Source of the DNA: Ciona savignyi
Taxonomy: Eukaryota; Chordata; Ascidiacea; Phlebobranchia; Cionidae
Reading direction: 5' to 3'
Length of the DNA: 64,000 bases
Assembly (NCBI GenBank): GCA_000149265.1
Contig: CH003206.1
Coordinates: forward strand, 37,265-101,264
Part shown: positions 33,725 through 44,660 of the stretch, piece after piece
How the letters are laid out: every line of letters starts with the position of its first letter
How positions within the stretch are numbered: position 1 is the first letter of the stretch
Position numbers and translations under genes: made by a program
Notes under the pieces: generated by a model
Told to the model about the DNA's origin: nothing
The model's database searches: none
What the model saw: the letters and a program-made list of their open reading frames with translations, nothing else

Positions 33725-33864
33725 GTATAAGGTCTGTTGACCAACCAACAACTTACGTTAACACCTTAAGGGTATATATCAGGGGAAATCCCGTAATTGC
33801 ATAAACGTATTTGGAGCTTATGACTTTAACTACTCGCAGATACAATTGTGGGCATATAGTTAGC
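33725..33864 (+). promoter_or_regulatory. Conserved P3 upstream region with TATA-like box
   Basis: About 140 bp before the P3 start match the P4 upstream region closely (CCTTAAGGGTATA, GGGGAA, ATTGCATAAACGTATTTGGA, GATACAATTGTGG). GGTATATATC at 33771-33780 is TATA-like. Conservation between inverted paralogues may reflect only their recent common origin. Confidence 0.45.
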
Positions 33865-35907
33865 ATGATGGAGGAAGTAAGCATAGTCCAAACCATTAGG
33901 GGGACATTTGATACAATCCTCTTGCTTGCGATTGTGTTTTACCTGACATGGCATATTTGGAACAGAAGATCTCCGCTAAGCCCACCTGGACCCAGGGGAA
34001 TTCCCCTACTTGGGGCTATTACTCAGTTAGGTAAGCACCCCGAACACGCAATGATGAAATGGAACCAACAGTACGGCCCAGTCTGTATGGTGAGGTTAGG
34101 ACCTAAAGATGTCCTTGTGCTTGGGAGTTTTGAGGCGGCTCATGAGGCGCTTGTTAAAAAATACACACATGGCAGATCGCCCATCAAATGGAATTCCACT
34201 TTTTAAAGGAGGTAAAGGCATCTTGATGATACATTCTGGATCTTTCCACCAAGAACAACGTAGATTCGGACTGAACACGCTGAGAGAATTTGGGATCGGT
34301 AGAAGAGCTCTAGAACCGACAATCCTAATCTATGTGAATGATCTCTGCGACAGAATCGAAAAATATGGATCTGATCCATTTGCGATTGATAAAGAGATTT
34401 ACAAAGCAATTTCAAGCACGATTTGCCATATAGTATTTGGTCATAATGTTATTGAAGAAAGCGAAGACTTCAGAGCGATATTAAGCAGATTGAATCGCAA
34501 AAACAAGTTAAGTACGTTAGCTGGAATTGTAGCATTTGCTCCATTTCTTCGCCATCTTCCTGTTTTTGGAATGCTGTATCGAAGAACCTTAGAGTTTCAA
34601 CAAATTATTCACAAAGTCATTGGAAAGGAAATTGAAGAACATGTCGACACACGTGACCCCAAAGAACCACGTGACTACATCGACAGCTTTCTTAATGAAA
34701 TGGAAAAGTCCTGTGACAAGAAGACTAAAGGTTGTATAATTTATCATCATGTTTTTTTATCATCAGTTAGTAAATTTATCATCAGTTAGTATTTCACCCT
34801 TAATCCGAAAGGTGATCGAATCGAAACCTGCCGCTAGCTAACCGGTTGTGGATTTGCACAAGAACCTTAGCAGACGTCGTTTGAACCTCAGTTATTTTAA
34901 GTTTATCATAAAACTGACTGAAATGAAATGTATTATCGTGTAACAGTTTACTTATTACAGAAGATGCCAATAGGAAGATGTCTAATGCAGAACATAAGGA
35001 GGATTTCCGGGGACAAGAAGACCCAAACTGGATTCAATACAGCTCATTCAGTAAAGAACAACTAGTTGCAATGGTAAGGGTAATATTTTTATTGTTTTTT
35101 TATACAAACAAGATAATGATTATGTTGATTGTAAAAAAAGAGTTTATGGGCTGAGCTTGTCGTGAGGAAGAGAAGTGTTTTAACCTCATTGTGATCCATA
35201 GTGTCGGGATCTCTTCATAGCGGGAACGGATACAACGACATCAACCATATGTTGGATCATCCTCTACCTTTGTCAGTATCCGGAGGTTCAACGGAAGTTT
35301 CAGGAAGAGGTGGATCGTGTCCTTGGCTCCAGCGGAGTTCTGAAGATGGCTCACGCTGAAAAGATGCCATACGCGAGAGCAGTTATACAGGTAAGCCTTT
35401 TTGCTCAGTTTTCAAACTTACGATATAATGACGTAGTTAGTTTAAGCATATGATAATCGACGCTAAAGATTAAACATGACCTTTTATGTATTTTAGGAGA
35501 TCAACCGAATGAGACCAAACGTTCCACTATCTGTGCCTCATTATTCTAGTGCAGATACGACGCTCATGGGTTATAGGATTCCGAAAGACACCATTGTGCT
35601 TACCAACATTTGGGGAATTCACCATGACGAAAAAATATGGAAGAATCCTTACGAATTCAACCCTGAAAGGCATCTCGACGCTAATGGCAACTTCGTTAAA
35701 TCAAACAAAGTTATGCAGTTCAATATTGGACTGCGTAGTTGCCTTGGACAGCAACTTGCAAATATGGAGCTATTCTTGGTCACAGTTTCGTTGTTTCATA
35801 GATTGTCCTTTAGACTAAAGCCCGGTGAAAAAGTCGACATGGCAGGAGAAAGTGTGATCTCACTGAGACCGTTTTCCTACAATGTTATCTTGGAGAAACG
35901 AATGTAA
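33865..35907 (+). CDS. CYP2-like cytochrome P450 P3, one frameshift in exon 1
   Basis: Haem monooxygenase, expected on the endoplasmic reticulum. Exons: 33865-34730, 34961-35073, 35202-35390 and 35497-35907. Start MMEE at 33865 or 33868, as in P4. Motifs in order: N-terminal anchor, PPGPRG, CRDLFIAGTDTT (I-helix), EINR (ExxR), FNPERHLD and FNIGLRSCLG with the haem cysteine. Exon 1 is one base longer than P4's (866 against 865) because of an extra A in the A6 run near 34155, which breaks the frame after LVK; otherwise it reads through to about 524 residues. A homopolymer error is the simplest explanation. Closest paralogue P4, in inverted orientation; exon 3 is nearly identical to P2. Confidence 0.85.
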
Positions 35908-36469
35908 TTTTTGTTTCTCTTCTAAATTGCCTTGTGTATTAAGTTTTACATAAGTTTCATTACATTTACTTTTGTATATTTTAATTGAGTTCTGTTTTAA
36001 TTAAGTTCCAGATCCAACGCTTATACTACTGTACTGTATATCTATCTTGTTTGCTGTCTGCTTTAATGAGTTCCAGATCAAAGTAGCATTGTGAAAAATC
36101 GCGTTCAAATGCAATTTGCTCAATATATTGGTGCTACAATTCCGTAGATTTTATTTTACAGTCTTTATAAACTAATTAGTTAAATACAATTTAGTAGATG
36201 TTCAGTTTCGAGTCGTTAGTTAAAAGAAATTGCCGTTTTATAAGGGGAATCCCCATAAAAGTTAAATATCTGACAGCAGACTGTACAAGAAAACGAATTC
36301 GTTTGATTAAATAATGTATTCTTCATAGTATATAGGTAAGACTTACTTATTTGTAATGCAGTATAAGTTTTAAAATTACAGGATACTTTATTAGCTCATT
36401 AATTAATCAATCAAACATATTTTATTTGTTAAACGCACAAAACAAAATAATAACAATACGAAAATAGAT
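35908..36469 (+). other. P3 3' flank, shared with P4
   Basis: TGTTTTAATTAAGTTCCAGATCC, CATTGTGAAAAAT and AGATGTTCAGTTT have inverse counterparts downstream of P4 (about 44300-44600), so the duplication extends several hundred bp past the genes. Confidence 0.6.
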
Positions 36470-38457
36470 TAAACTGAAGTTTTACAAGGAGGCACCAAGA
36501 AACCATGAGGTTATCGAGGCAGGTGCCACCTTATGATGAACGTAAATTGAAATATAAAAATAAATAAATAAGAAATAAACAGAAAAGCAGTGTGAAAAAC
36601 TTGTGCAAAAACGTTACAATGGCAAAACACTTTAACAAAACCCTCAAAAAAAGAAAACAAACAATATGCCTAATGAATGTATAACAGTGATTCACAAAGT
36701 GTTATAGAGATTGAGGTATGGAAAATTTACATTAATAAAATTACAATATTGCTATTGTTTTTTAAAAGAAAACCATCCCAATTTATTTAAAGATACATCT
36801 ATTGCAGTCCATGCTACTGGACCACGGTACTCTATTGAATTTTGACTTCACAATGTATGACAATAAGAAACAAAATAATCATGATGCGCCACTTGTCTAG
36901 TGATATGATTATGAGCACAGTACAAAGGTTGGAATATATAATTAAAAGAATCAGGGATAGTTTTGTTATGAAGCTTGTACATTAGCTTTCCCATCGCCAA
37001 TTTATAAATACCACATAGTTTCAGTATTTTAAGATCACTAAACAAAGGGGTGACATGGCATCTTGCAGGACTGTATGACATTGCACGAATGATTTTAATA
37101 TGTTTTACATTTAATGGATAGAGGGTCTTTATATTAGAAGAACCCCAATTGAGAGTAGACTAGAGAGTAGTTAATATTCAGCAGAGTTTTGGTATAAACA
37201 TATTTACGCAATTTGAACATTATACCGCAATATCTAGCTAACTTTTGTGAGAGATTGAGAATATGGGAGTTCCAATTGAGCTTCTTATCTAACAGGACAC
37301 CAAAATATTTGGCTGATTGAGATCGAATAAGTTTGTTATTATTAATATTTAAGTGGAGGTCATTATTGGCTATCGGCTTTAAATTTTCAGTGAATAATAT
37401 TTATAAAGTTTTACTATAATTTAGGGAGAGTTTATTAGATCGCAGCCAATCGTCTATTGCAATCAGTTCAAGGTTTACTTTTGCTTAAAGTTCATAACGA
37501 CATTTGCTTGACATAAACTAAAAAAGTGTCATCAGCAAACAGTTTGGTGACAAAATTTGAAAATAAGGGCAAATCATTAAAATACATTAAAAAAAATTAG
37601 CGGACCTAAGGTAGACCCTTGGCGTACACCACACAAGACAGGTTTAATACTTGAGCGAACATTACGAACAAATGTATATTGTGTTCTATTAGTCAGGTAG
37701 TTTTTAAATAAATATAACGTAACGCCACGTACTTTAAAGCAGTGTTCAAGTTTAGCTAGAAGTTTAGATTGGTCAACTGTATCAAAAGCTTTTGATAGAT
37801 CAATAAAAATACCACAGCTATAGAGACCTTGGTCAGTGTTAGATACCAACATAGTGGTTATATCAGCCACAACAAGAGTGGTTGAACAGTTTTCTCGGAA
37901 GCTATATTGATGATTTGATAGTAACTTATGCTTATCAAGATATTTACTTAAACGATTATCTAATAACTTTGCAAAAATTTTACTAAATTGCGACAATGGC
38001 GATATGGGTATAGTTTGTGCATAAGTTATCTGAGCCATTTTTAAATATGGGAAAAACTTTTGCATTTTTAAAGAAGTCGGAATAAATTCCTTGCTTTACA
38101 CAAGTATTAAACATTTTATTTAAGATAGGAGAAATTATAGAATTCGAAATTATAGAGAATAAGTTTAATAAATTTGGTAGGAATGCCTTCATGACGAGTT
38201 CCCTTTTTTACATACAAACGGTTTATAAGGGAAAATACTTTTTCTGGCGTTGCTGGAGATATAAAAAAAAGAAGACGATTTTCTGAATGGTTTTAAAGGC
38301 TCATGATTAGTAGGAGATTTGATCTTAGATGCTAAATTTTTCCCAATGTCCACAAAAAAATTGTTAAATTTATTAGAAACATTTATTGGATCCGATGTCA
38401 CATTAGATGTAGTAATTCCTACACTTTTACTTATAGTCATCGTAGATAAATGCAACG
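36470..38457 (-). mobile_element. 5'-truncated non-LTR retrotransposon (LINE), reverse transcriptase decayed
   Basis: On the minus strand: FNNFFVDIGKNLASKI (near 38340-38400) precedes reverse transcriptase motifs IDLSKAFDTVD (motif A, near 37780) and GVRQGSTLGPL (motif B, near 37600). FADDT (motif C) follows near 37530 in another frame, so the enzyme is frameshifted. A C-terminal stretch (near 36850-37080, LKILKLCGIYKLAMGKLMYK and TRQVAHHDYF) is typical of jockey/CR1-like elements. The endonuclease is missing. The 5' junction is near 38457, inside a copy of the Kazal 3' flank. Confidence 0.75.
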
Positions 38458-38665
38458 TACGTTCATTAGACCGATTAGTTTACGCGACCGTTACCGACTT
38501 TCCAATCATGGGCTCTAAACTAAGTCCGGTAAAAAGAATATATACTCCTGTTTATAACGTAAATCCCTAAACCTACGCAAACCACTAGTATAGGTCTTCA
38601 AATAAATGCAACGTATTTTAACGTGTAGAGTTTAATCTCATTTTATTGACATTTACTCCAAATAT
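38458..38665 (-). pseudogene. Relic of a fourth Kazal locus: 3' UTR and flank only
   Basis: Inverse of AATAAAATGAGAT, ACGTTGCATTTATTTGAAGACC and CTAGTGGT, matching the ends of genes B and C, followed by the GGTAACGGTCGCGTAAACTAATCGG flank. No exon remains. The flank also contains a family 2 SINE piece. Confidence 0.6.
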
Positions 38666-38877
38666 ATTTGTCGTCTTTTGGTTTGCTTATATTTGCCAAT
38701 ATTTCACACAACAATATTGATATTTGGGGGGTGCGGCGATGACACCTAAACCGTTAAAACAGTATAAGTTTCTTGATGCTGATTTATTTTCCCTTTCTTT
38801 GGCCAAGTTATGTAAGCCGCTAACTACGCGATATACAGCAAGGCTCGCTGGCAATATCACATGAGTGGATAAATAGG

Positions 38878-39124
38878 TACCGATAAGTGTGGTGGAATAG
38901 TGCGTCGCCTTTCGACCAAATTGTTTCAGGTTCGAAACTAGTCGATTGTGTTTTTAGGCAAGGCCTTTAACAGGCATTACAAAACTTTGAGAAACGTGTT
39001 AATTATACACAACACACTGCTTTACATTCGGTAACCCGACGGTGGGCGCGAGGTAAATTGACGATTACCCGTGTGTTAACGCCCCTTGCGGTTTGGAATA
39101 AGCATTGAAATATCCTATAACGAT
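38878..39124 (+). mobile_element. Family 1 SINE shared by the Kazal A and C segments
   Basis: Head GTGGTGGAATAGTGCGTCGC and B box CAGGTTCGAAACT, then ACACACTGCTTTACATTCGG and CCCGTGTGTTAACGCC. The same insertion with the same diagnostic bases is present in inverse near 54058-54310, so it predates the duplication. Confidence 0.8.
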
Positions 39125-39423
39125 TTCCCGGATAATTAACTTGGTTAGGATGCTCATTCGTTGAGAAGGTCAGTCGAAAGGTTGCTGGATTTTTATAATT
39201 GTCCTAACAATAGTACGTTCGTTTGGCCGATTAGTTTACGCTACCGTTACCGACAGGGGTTCTTAACTGAGTCTGGTAAAATGAATATAAATAATCCTGA
39301 TTATGTTGTTAGACCCTAAACCAACGCATACCACTAGTATAGATCTTTAAATAAATGCAACGTAAGTTTTATCTTATTTTATTGCCTTCGAATAATAACT
39401 CATGGTTATTGGGGCGCCAGTAT

Positions 39424-39855
39424 TTAGCAACGACCATCCTTGGAGTATGTTAAGGTTGAGCTGAAAAGGAAAAGTTTAATTTATACGGAAACACTGTAAA
39501 TCGACTTTTGCTTACTCTACAAAATACTGTGTGGCACAGAAGGCGCACGGATGGCGGTAATCTGTTCCATCTGTGGCACAAACCGCCTGTACAGGCTTTG
39601 CTGCACATGAATCTTCTGTTTCGTCAGCGAAATCATTACAGTTTGGAGCCTGTAATATGAGAATTAACATAGAAAACATATAATAAACTTGTAAATATGA
39701 TATCTATGGGCATTCCACTCACCCCACTTTGAGCTGAAATTTAAAATAGAAAATGTTAAAATCAATTGGAGACTTAACATTTTAGTTCATAACGTAATAA
39801 ATGATTTACCTGACACGAAGAAGCCGATGAAACAAAGAATGGCAATTGTCTTCAT
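39424..39855 (-). CDS. Kazal gene A: small secreted Kazal-type inhibitor, 75 aa
   Basis: Predicted secreted serine-protease inhibitor. Exons on the minus strand: 39855-39810, 39733-39723, 39649-39516 and 39460-39424; all junctions are GT-AG and phases agree. Exon 1 is the signal peptide (MKTIAILCFIGFFVS). Exon 2 is only 11 nt. Exon 3 has the Kazal cysteines, with AVCATDGTDYRHPCAFC matching C3-x10-C4-x2-C5 and the Y-x3-C signature. Exon 4 supplies the last cysteine (YSKDGRC). The likely reactive-site region is between C2 and C3; I do not predict the target protease. AATAAA lies at 39383-39378. Paralogous to B and C, with exon 4 identical to C. Kazal-type trypsin inhibitors are known from ascidians. 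Confidence 0.85.
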
Positions 39856-40014
39856 GATCTGTGAGAAACAAATAAATATCTGATAACATACCAATTGTAA
39901 ACGTATTACATTTCAAAAGTCAACACTAAAGAAGCTTAAAGCAATTAATATAATTCTGGTTGTAAGTGATCAGCGTAGATTTATCGAGAAGGATGTTTCA
40001 TCCATCGAAGTTTC

Positions 40015-40345
40015 ATGGTCACACATTGCAATAGCTCCAGCAAATTAACTGCTAAAGTCTTGCAATCCTTTGACAGCAAACTTAAACGCAGACTTCCATC
40101 CCACTATAATATATTCGATGCAGACCATACACTCAATGCTTACCTTAGCTTGAGATTGTTGAAGTTGCGTTTACAGTCAAATCACCGATCTAATATACCA
40201 CCCATGGCGTTGTCTTTCCTATCAAGGTCCTTTGTAATATTCTCAGATTACCTAGCGATTACTTACCGGCGTGGTTATTCTAAAGTTTCAAGGAACTACA
40301 GTCGTGCGGCAACCATGGTGGATAACAAAACAAGTCTTTAGTTAA
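40015..40345 (-). repeat. Kazal 5' flank copy (gene A)
   Basis: Inverse of the block upstream of genes B (about 41640-41900) and C (about 52870-53165): TGTAGTTCCTTGAAACTT, GGTAATCTGAGAA, TATATTAGATCGGTG and GTGTATGGTCTGCATCGAA. A coding-looking frame in it is a by-product. Confidence 0.75.
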
Positions 40346-40432
40346 CTTTAAATGTATGAAGGACTAACAAATTATATTAGCTACACTTATTTAACTGTCT
40401 TCAAATTTGTTCTTTTATTCTCTACTGATTAT

Positions 40433-40710
40433 TCTGGTGGGTTGGTGCGTCGCCTCTCACCCGAATGGTTGCAGGTTCACAACTGGGGCTAGCTAGTCAG
40501 TTGTTTCCTTGAGCAAGGCACTTAACAGGCATTGTTTGAATCCAGTATATTAATGGGTTCTACTAAATTGAAGGAACGTGTGAAACAAACAAAAACACAC
40601 GGCAATAGCTCCGATAACCCGAAAGGCGCAAGGTAATTTGACGATTGCTCGTGTGTTATCCCTTTTGTTTTGCAATTCAGTGGGGTAAATATGAATGTCC
40701 TGTCCTATTG
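40433..40710 (+). mobile_element. Family 1 SINE, near full length, at the centre of the inverted duplication
   Basis: Head TGGTGGGTTGGTGCGTCGCC and B box TGCAGGTTCACAACTGG, core CTTGAGCAAGGCACTTAACA, tail AATATGAATGTCCTGTCC. Lies in the spacer between the Kazal A and B arms. Confidence 0.8.
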
Positions 40711-41154
40711 GTGTATCGAGTGTTTATAAATAAAATAATATAAAATATCCGCTTTACCTCTGTGAATATAATCGAGCAGTATCTAATTTGTTTAAACTGA
40801 ACATTGCAAGCTTCTTGGATATTCGAACCAACACCGAACACGGGGAATTGCTGCGCTGATACACCCATTGTTTCCATTTAACATCCACCTAGTATGGATA
40901 CTACTCAAGTATTAAATTGTATTTGAAAGTACACCACTTTAAATCTTAAATATAATTTTCTTTGCAAATATGTAAATCAAACGTAACACCGACTGTTCAA
41001 TCTTATCCATATGAAGTTATTTTTTCAATGTCTACGTTTTATTTAGCAAAAGTGAAATGAAAACAAACAGCAATGTTTAAACTCTTATATTTGAATTTTT
41101 AATTAAGAAATATTGTTTTTAGCCATTCTGTTATCTACCGTGGATAACGTAGAC

Positions 41155-41635
41155 CAGCGGTTCCCAAACTTTTTTGTTGGCGGCGCCTTTTGTAAACTTA
41201 TTAAACCTTGCGGCTCCCTTATAAAGCCAAAATTTTCAAACTGCATGTATTGTATATTGTATATCCAGACTATAGCATGCATTTGGATAACCATTCAAAC
41301 TCTTTAAAACTATTCACTAAACTACTAAAGTGACGAACAGTCAATTAATGCAAAGCAGTTATTTGACAAACCATTATTCGAAAACAATGCCATGTTAGTG
41401 AGCAAATAGTGGCAGATAACACCGAACAATGGATTTTACAAGTAAAACGAATGCTGTATGCCAGTGTATGGGGTTGCACACCAGGCTCAAACATCTCCAA
41501 TTAACGTTTTACTGGTGTACTGTTTTTTGTGTGAAAAAAACAATAAATGCAGCAATTTCCGCATGCTTTCGCGGCGCCCCTGGCAAAGCCTCGCGGCTCC
41601 CCAGGGCGCCGCGGCGCCCAGTTTGGGAACCGCTG
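41155..41635. mobile_element. hAT MITE with perfect 16-bp inverted repeats and 8-bp target duplication
   Basis: Ends CAGCGGTTCCCAAACT and AGTTTGGGAACCGCTG are perfect inverse repeats. ACGTAGAC flanks both sides (41147-41154 and 41636-41643). The 481-bp body is non-coding and GC-rich near both ends (GGCGGCGCC). It interrupts the Kazal B 5' flank; the matching sites near genes A and C are empty. Confidence 0.95.
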
Positions 41636-42053
41636 ACGTAGACCATAGTTCCTTGAAAACTCAGAATCACCAAGCCGGTAGGTAATCGCTAGGTAATCTG
41701 AGCAAATTACGAAGAACCTTGATAGGAAAGACAACGCCACGAATGGTATATTAGATCGGTGCAGAGACTGCTAACGCAACTTCAACAATCTCAAGCAAGG
41801 TAAGCATTGGGTGTATGGTCTGCATCGAATATATCATCGTGCGAAGGGAGGCCGTGGATTTGCAAGATTTGTACAGTTAAATTGCTGGAGCTTTTGCAAT
41901 GTGTGACAATGAAACTTTAATGGCTAAAACATCCGTCTAGAATTCTAGATGAATCTACGCTGATCTCTTACAAGCAGCATTATATTGATTGCTGAAGCTT
42001 AAACATCTGTTATAGTATGTTATCAGATGACTATACTTTGCTTTTCACAGATC

Positions 42054-42477
42054 ATGAAGACAATCGCCATTCTTTGTTTCATCGGCTTCGTTGTTTTAGG
42101 TGAGTATAATCAATTATGGCTTCATAAACTGAAATATTAGGTTTTCAACTGATTTTACCATTTTATATTTTAAATTTCAGCTAAAAGCCAGGTAAGTGGA
42201 ATGCCCATAAATATCATATTTATAGGTTTGATTTAAGTTTTCTATGTTAATGTTTATTATAGGCTCCAGATTGTTCGCAATTTTCGGGCGAAACGTATGA
42301 AAGCTGTCAAGCACAGACCGAGCAACCAGTTTGTTCCGCAAATGGAGATATCTACATAAATCCGTGCATGTTCTGTGGAGCTAAGTCGCAAAAGTAAGGC
42401 AAGGTTGCTTTGCAGTGATTCCCGTATTAATTACAATTTATTTCAGCTCAAGCATCACATACGGCGGCACATGCTAA
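42054..42477 (+). CDS. Kazal gene B: small secreted Kazal-type inhibitor, 72 aa
   Basis: Exons: 42054-42099 (signal peptide MKTIAILCFIGFVVL), 42181-42191 (11 nt), 42263-42393 and 42447-42477; GT-AG throughout and frame intact. Six cysteines: APDC, ESC, PVC, NPC, MFC and GGTC. PVCSANGDIYINPCMFC fits the Kazal C3-x10-C4-x2-C5 core with Y-x3-C. It is the most diverged of the three genes in the mature peptide, while the signal peptide and gene structure are conserved, suggesting divergent inhibitory specificity (inference). AATAAA at 42519-42524. Confidence 0.85.
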
Positions 42478-42588
42478 ACACTGGCACCCCATTCGCCTCG
42501 CGTTCATTATTCGGAAGCAATAAAATGAGATAACACTTACGTTGCATTTATTTGAAGACCGATACTAGTGCTCTCCATTGGTCAAGGG

Positions 42589-42885
42589 ATATAGGATAGG
42601 ATGGAATATTCATGTTTATCCCCGTGAATGGGAATGTCAAGGGGGTTAACACACGGGAAATCTTTAGATCATCCGCGCCCACGGTCGGGTTACCGGAGAT
42701 ATTGCATTGTGTTGTATATGGACACGTTTCTTTAATATGGTAGAACCCTTTAATCCGCTGGGTTCAGGCAATGTCCGTAAAGTGCCTTGCCCAAGGTCAT
42801 AACCGACTAGCGAGCGACCAGTTGGCACCTGCAACTTTTGGATTGAAAGGCGACGCACTTATCCGTCAGACTAACCGGCTGGAAA
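42589..42885 (-). mobile_element. Family 1 SINE, full length
   Basis: Tail GGAATATTCATGTTTATCCC through core to the head inverse (CACCTGCAACTTTTGGATTG, CGACGCACTTATCCGTCAG). About 295 bp. Confidence 0.85.
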
Positions 42886-43189
42886 GGGATTTTAGTTATC
42901 ATGAGTACTATAATGAACTGGTAACTAATTCGATTTGGTAGCATAATGTTTTTCAAAGTGAGTTGCTTAATCTGACCCTTGTTGCATATCTATTCGCGTG
43001 TGTTCTTGTTAAATTAAGTTAACTATCAGTCCACGATCAAATGGATTTAAATATGTCAAAATCAAATAAATATCAAATAATGAATACATTACAATAATAG
43101 AAAGGAAAGGTTATTCATATTTATTTCTGTTGATAGAGAGTAACGAAGAAGCGATAAATTAATTAAATCTCCTGGACGAATGAATCCAT

Positions 43190-43455
43190 GGACTTTTCAA
43201 TCGAATTGTTTGAGGTGCGAAACTGCTCGCTAGCTAGTCGGTTGTATCCTTGCGCAAGGCACTTTACGGACATTGCCTGAACCCAGCGGATTAATGGGTT
43301 CTACCAAATTGAAGGAACGTGTCTATTATATACAACACACTGCAATAGCTCCGGTAACCCGACGATGGGCGCGTGGTGATTTGACGATTGCCCGTATGTT
43401 AACCCCCTTGGTTTTCCCATTCACGGGGATAAAGATGAATATCCTATCCTATATA
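43190..43455 (+). mobile_element. Family 1 SINE, near full length
   Basis: B-box region GAGGTGCGAAACTGCTCGC, then CTAGTCGGTTGTATCCTTG, CCCGACGATGGGCGCGTGG and tail GATGAATATCCTATCC. Opposite orientation to the copy at 42589. Confidence 0.85.
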
Positions 43456-44660
43456 ACATATGAGCTACCACTTTGGAAACTTTTTAGTATGTCGAGTAAC
43501 TTCTTTTGGGACAAATCCTGGCGACTATTATAGCCTTACTCGCCGTCTTACTCACAAAACAATAGCTGAGTTGACGGTGGGGCTATTCACCTGCGTTACC
43601 AATTCCAATACACAGAAATAAAAACATTCTTTCATGCCCAGTTGTAAGACCCCGATTACGCGCCCATTAACCCAATTTAATACTAACCTCCAGCTTCCTT
43701 ATTTGTCATATTGTTCGCTTGTACCTTTGTCACCTTTTCATTGCCCCTTAGTTACCTTGACAAACTGCATTTGTTTGTCTCTATGTTTAATGGTGGCTGT
43801 GTGCCTCTTTGACAAACAAAGCGCTCGCATATTCAAAGTCAACTATTAAATTTACCTCTGCATAATTTGTTGGTTCAACTGATGTAATACAGTTTCAACC
43901 ACATGTTTCTTCGTGTGAATATGGTATAAGCTTATACATAAATTAAATTACCATAAAAACGTACTAATAAGCTTCACCAGGAAAACTTAATAATCAAGTA
44001 AAAATTAAGAGATGTGAATCAAACTACTTATTTCAGAAGTTAAAATGCATTCTATTGAAAAGACACATCAATACATTCTGCATTTACATTATCAAGGAAG
44101 AATGCCAGCGGGTTACTATGGTTTACTTTCAATACTTGGTTTATTTCACTAATTAAGTATCCAGTGATATTGGAATTTACTGTATTATGAAAATATATGT
44201 ATCCAGTTATATTGGAATTTACTGAACTATGAAAACATATGCCTATTTATTTGTCTATCTACTAAAGAATACAATCTAAAATCAATCGCATCCGCGTTCA
44301 TGTAAACGGTCGTCGGGTTCCTCTTGACTATCTTTTTCTACTGACGACTTAAAACTAAACATCTGATAATGTGTATGTAAGTACCAAATGATAAGTACAT
44401 AATAACTGTGGTATGAAACATATAAATCACGGAATATCAGTTAAGATATATTAAATAAATTGCACTGATGCGCTAAATACATTTTTCACATTGCTGCCTT
44501 AATCTGACAATCAATTAAAACAAAAGGCAATCAAGACACATTAGAATAAATGAGTTGGATCTGGAACTTAATTAAAACAGATTTTAATTGAAATAAACAA
44601 TAATAAATGCAGTGGAACTTATGTAAGTATTTTTTACAGGGGAATTAAGAATCAAAATAA
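43456..44660. other. Spacer between Kazal B and P450 P4
   Basis: No gene seen. The right part (about 44300-44660) is the P4 3' flank, homologous to 35908-36250 after P3. Confidence 0.45.

Noticed and set aside
40015..40341. Plus-strand frame of 108 residues
   Set aside because: Lies in the non-coding Kazal 5' flank; the copies beside genes B and C do not keep it open throughout.
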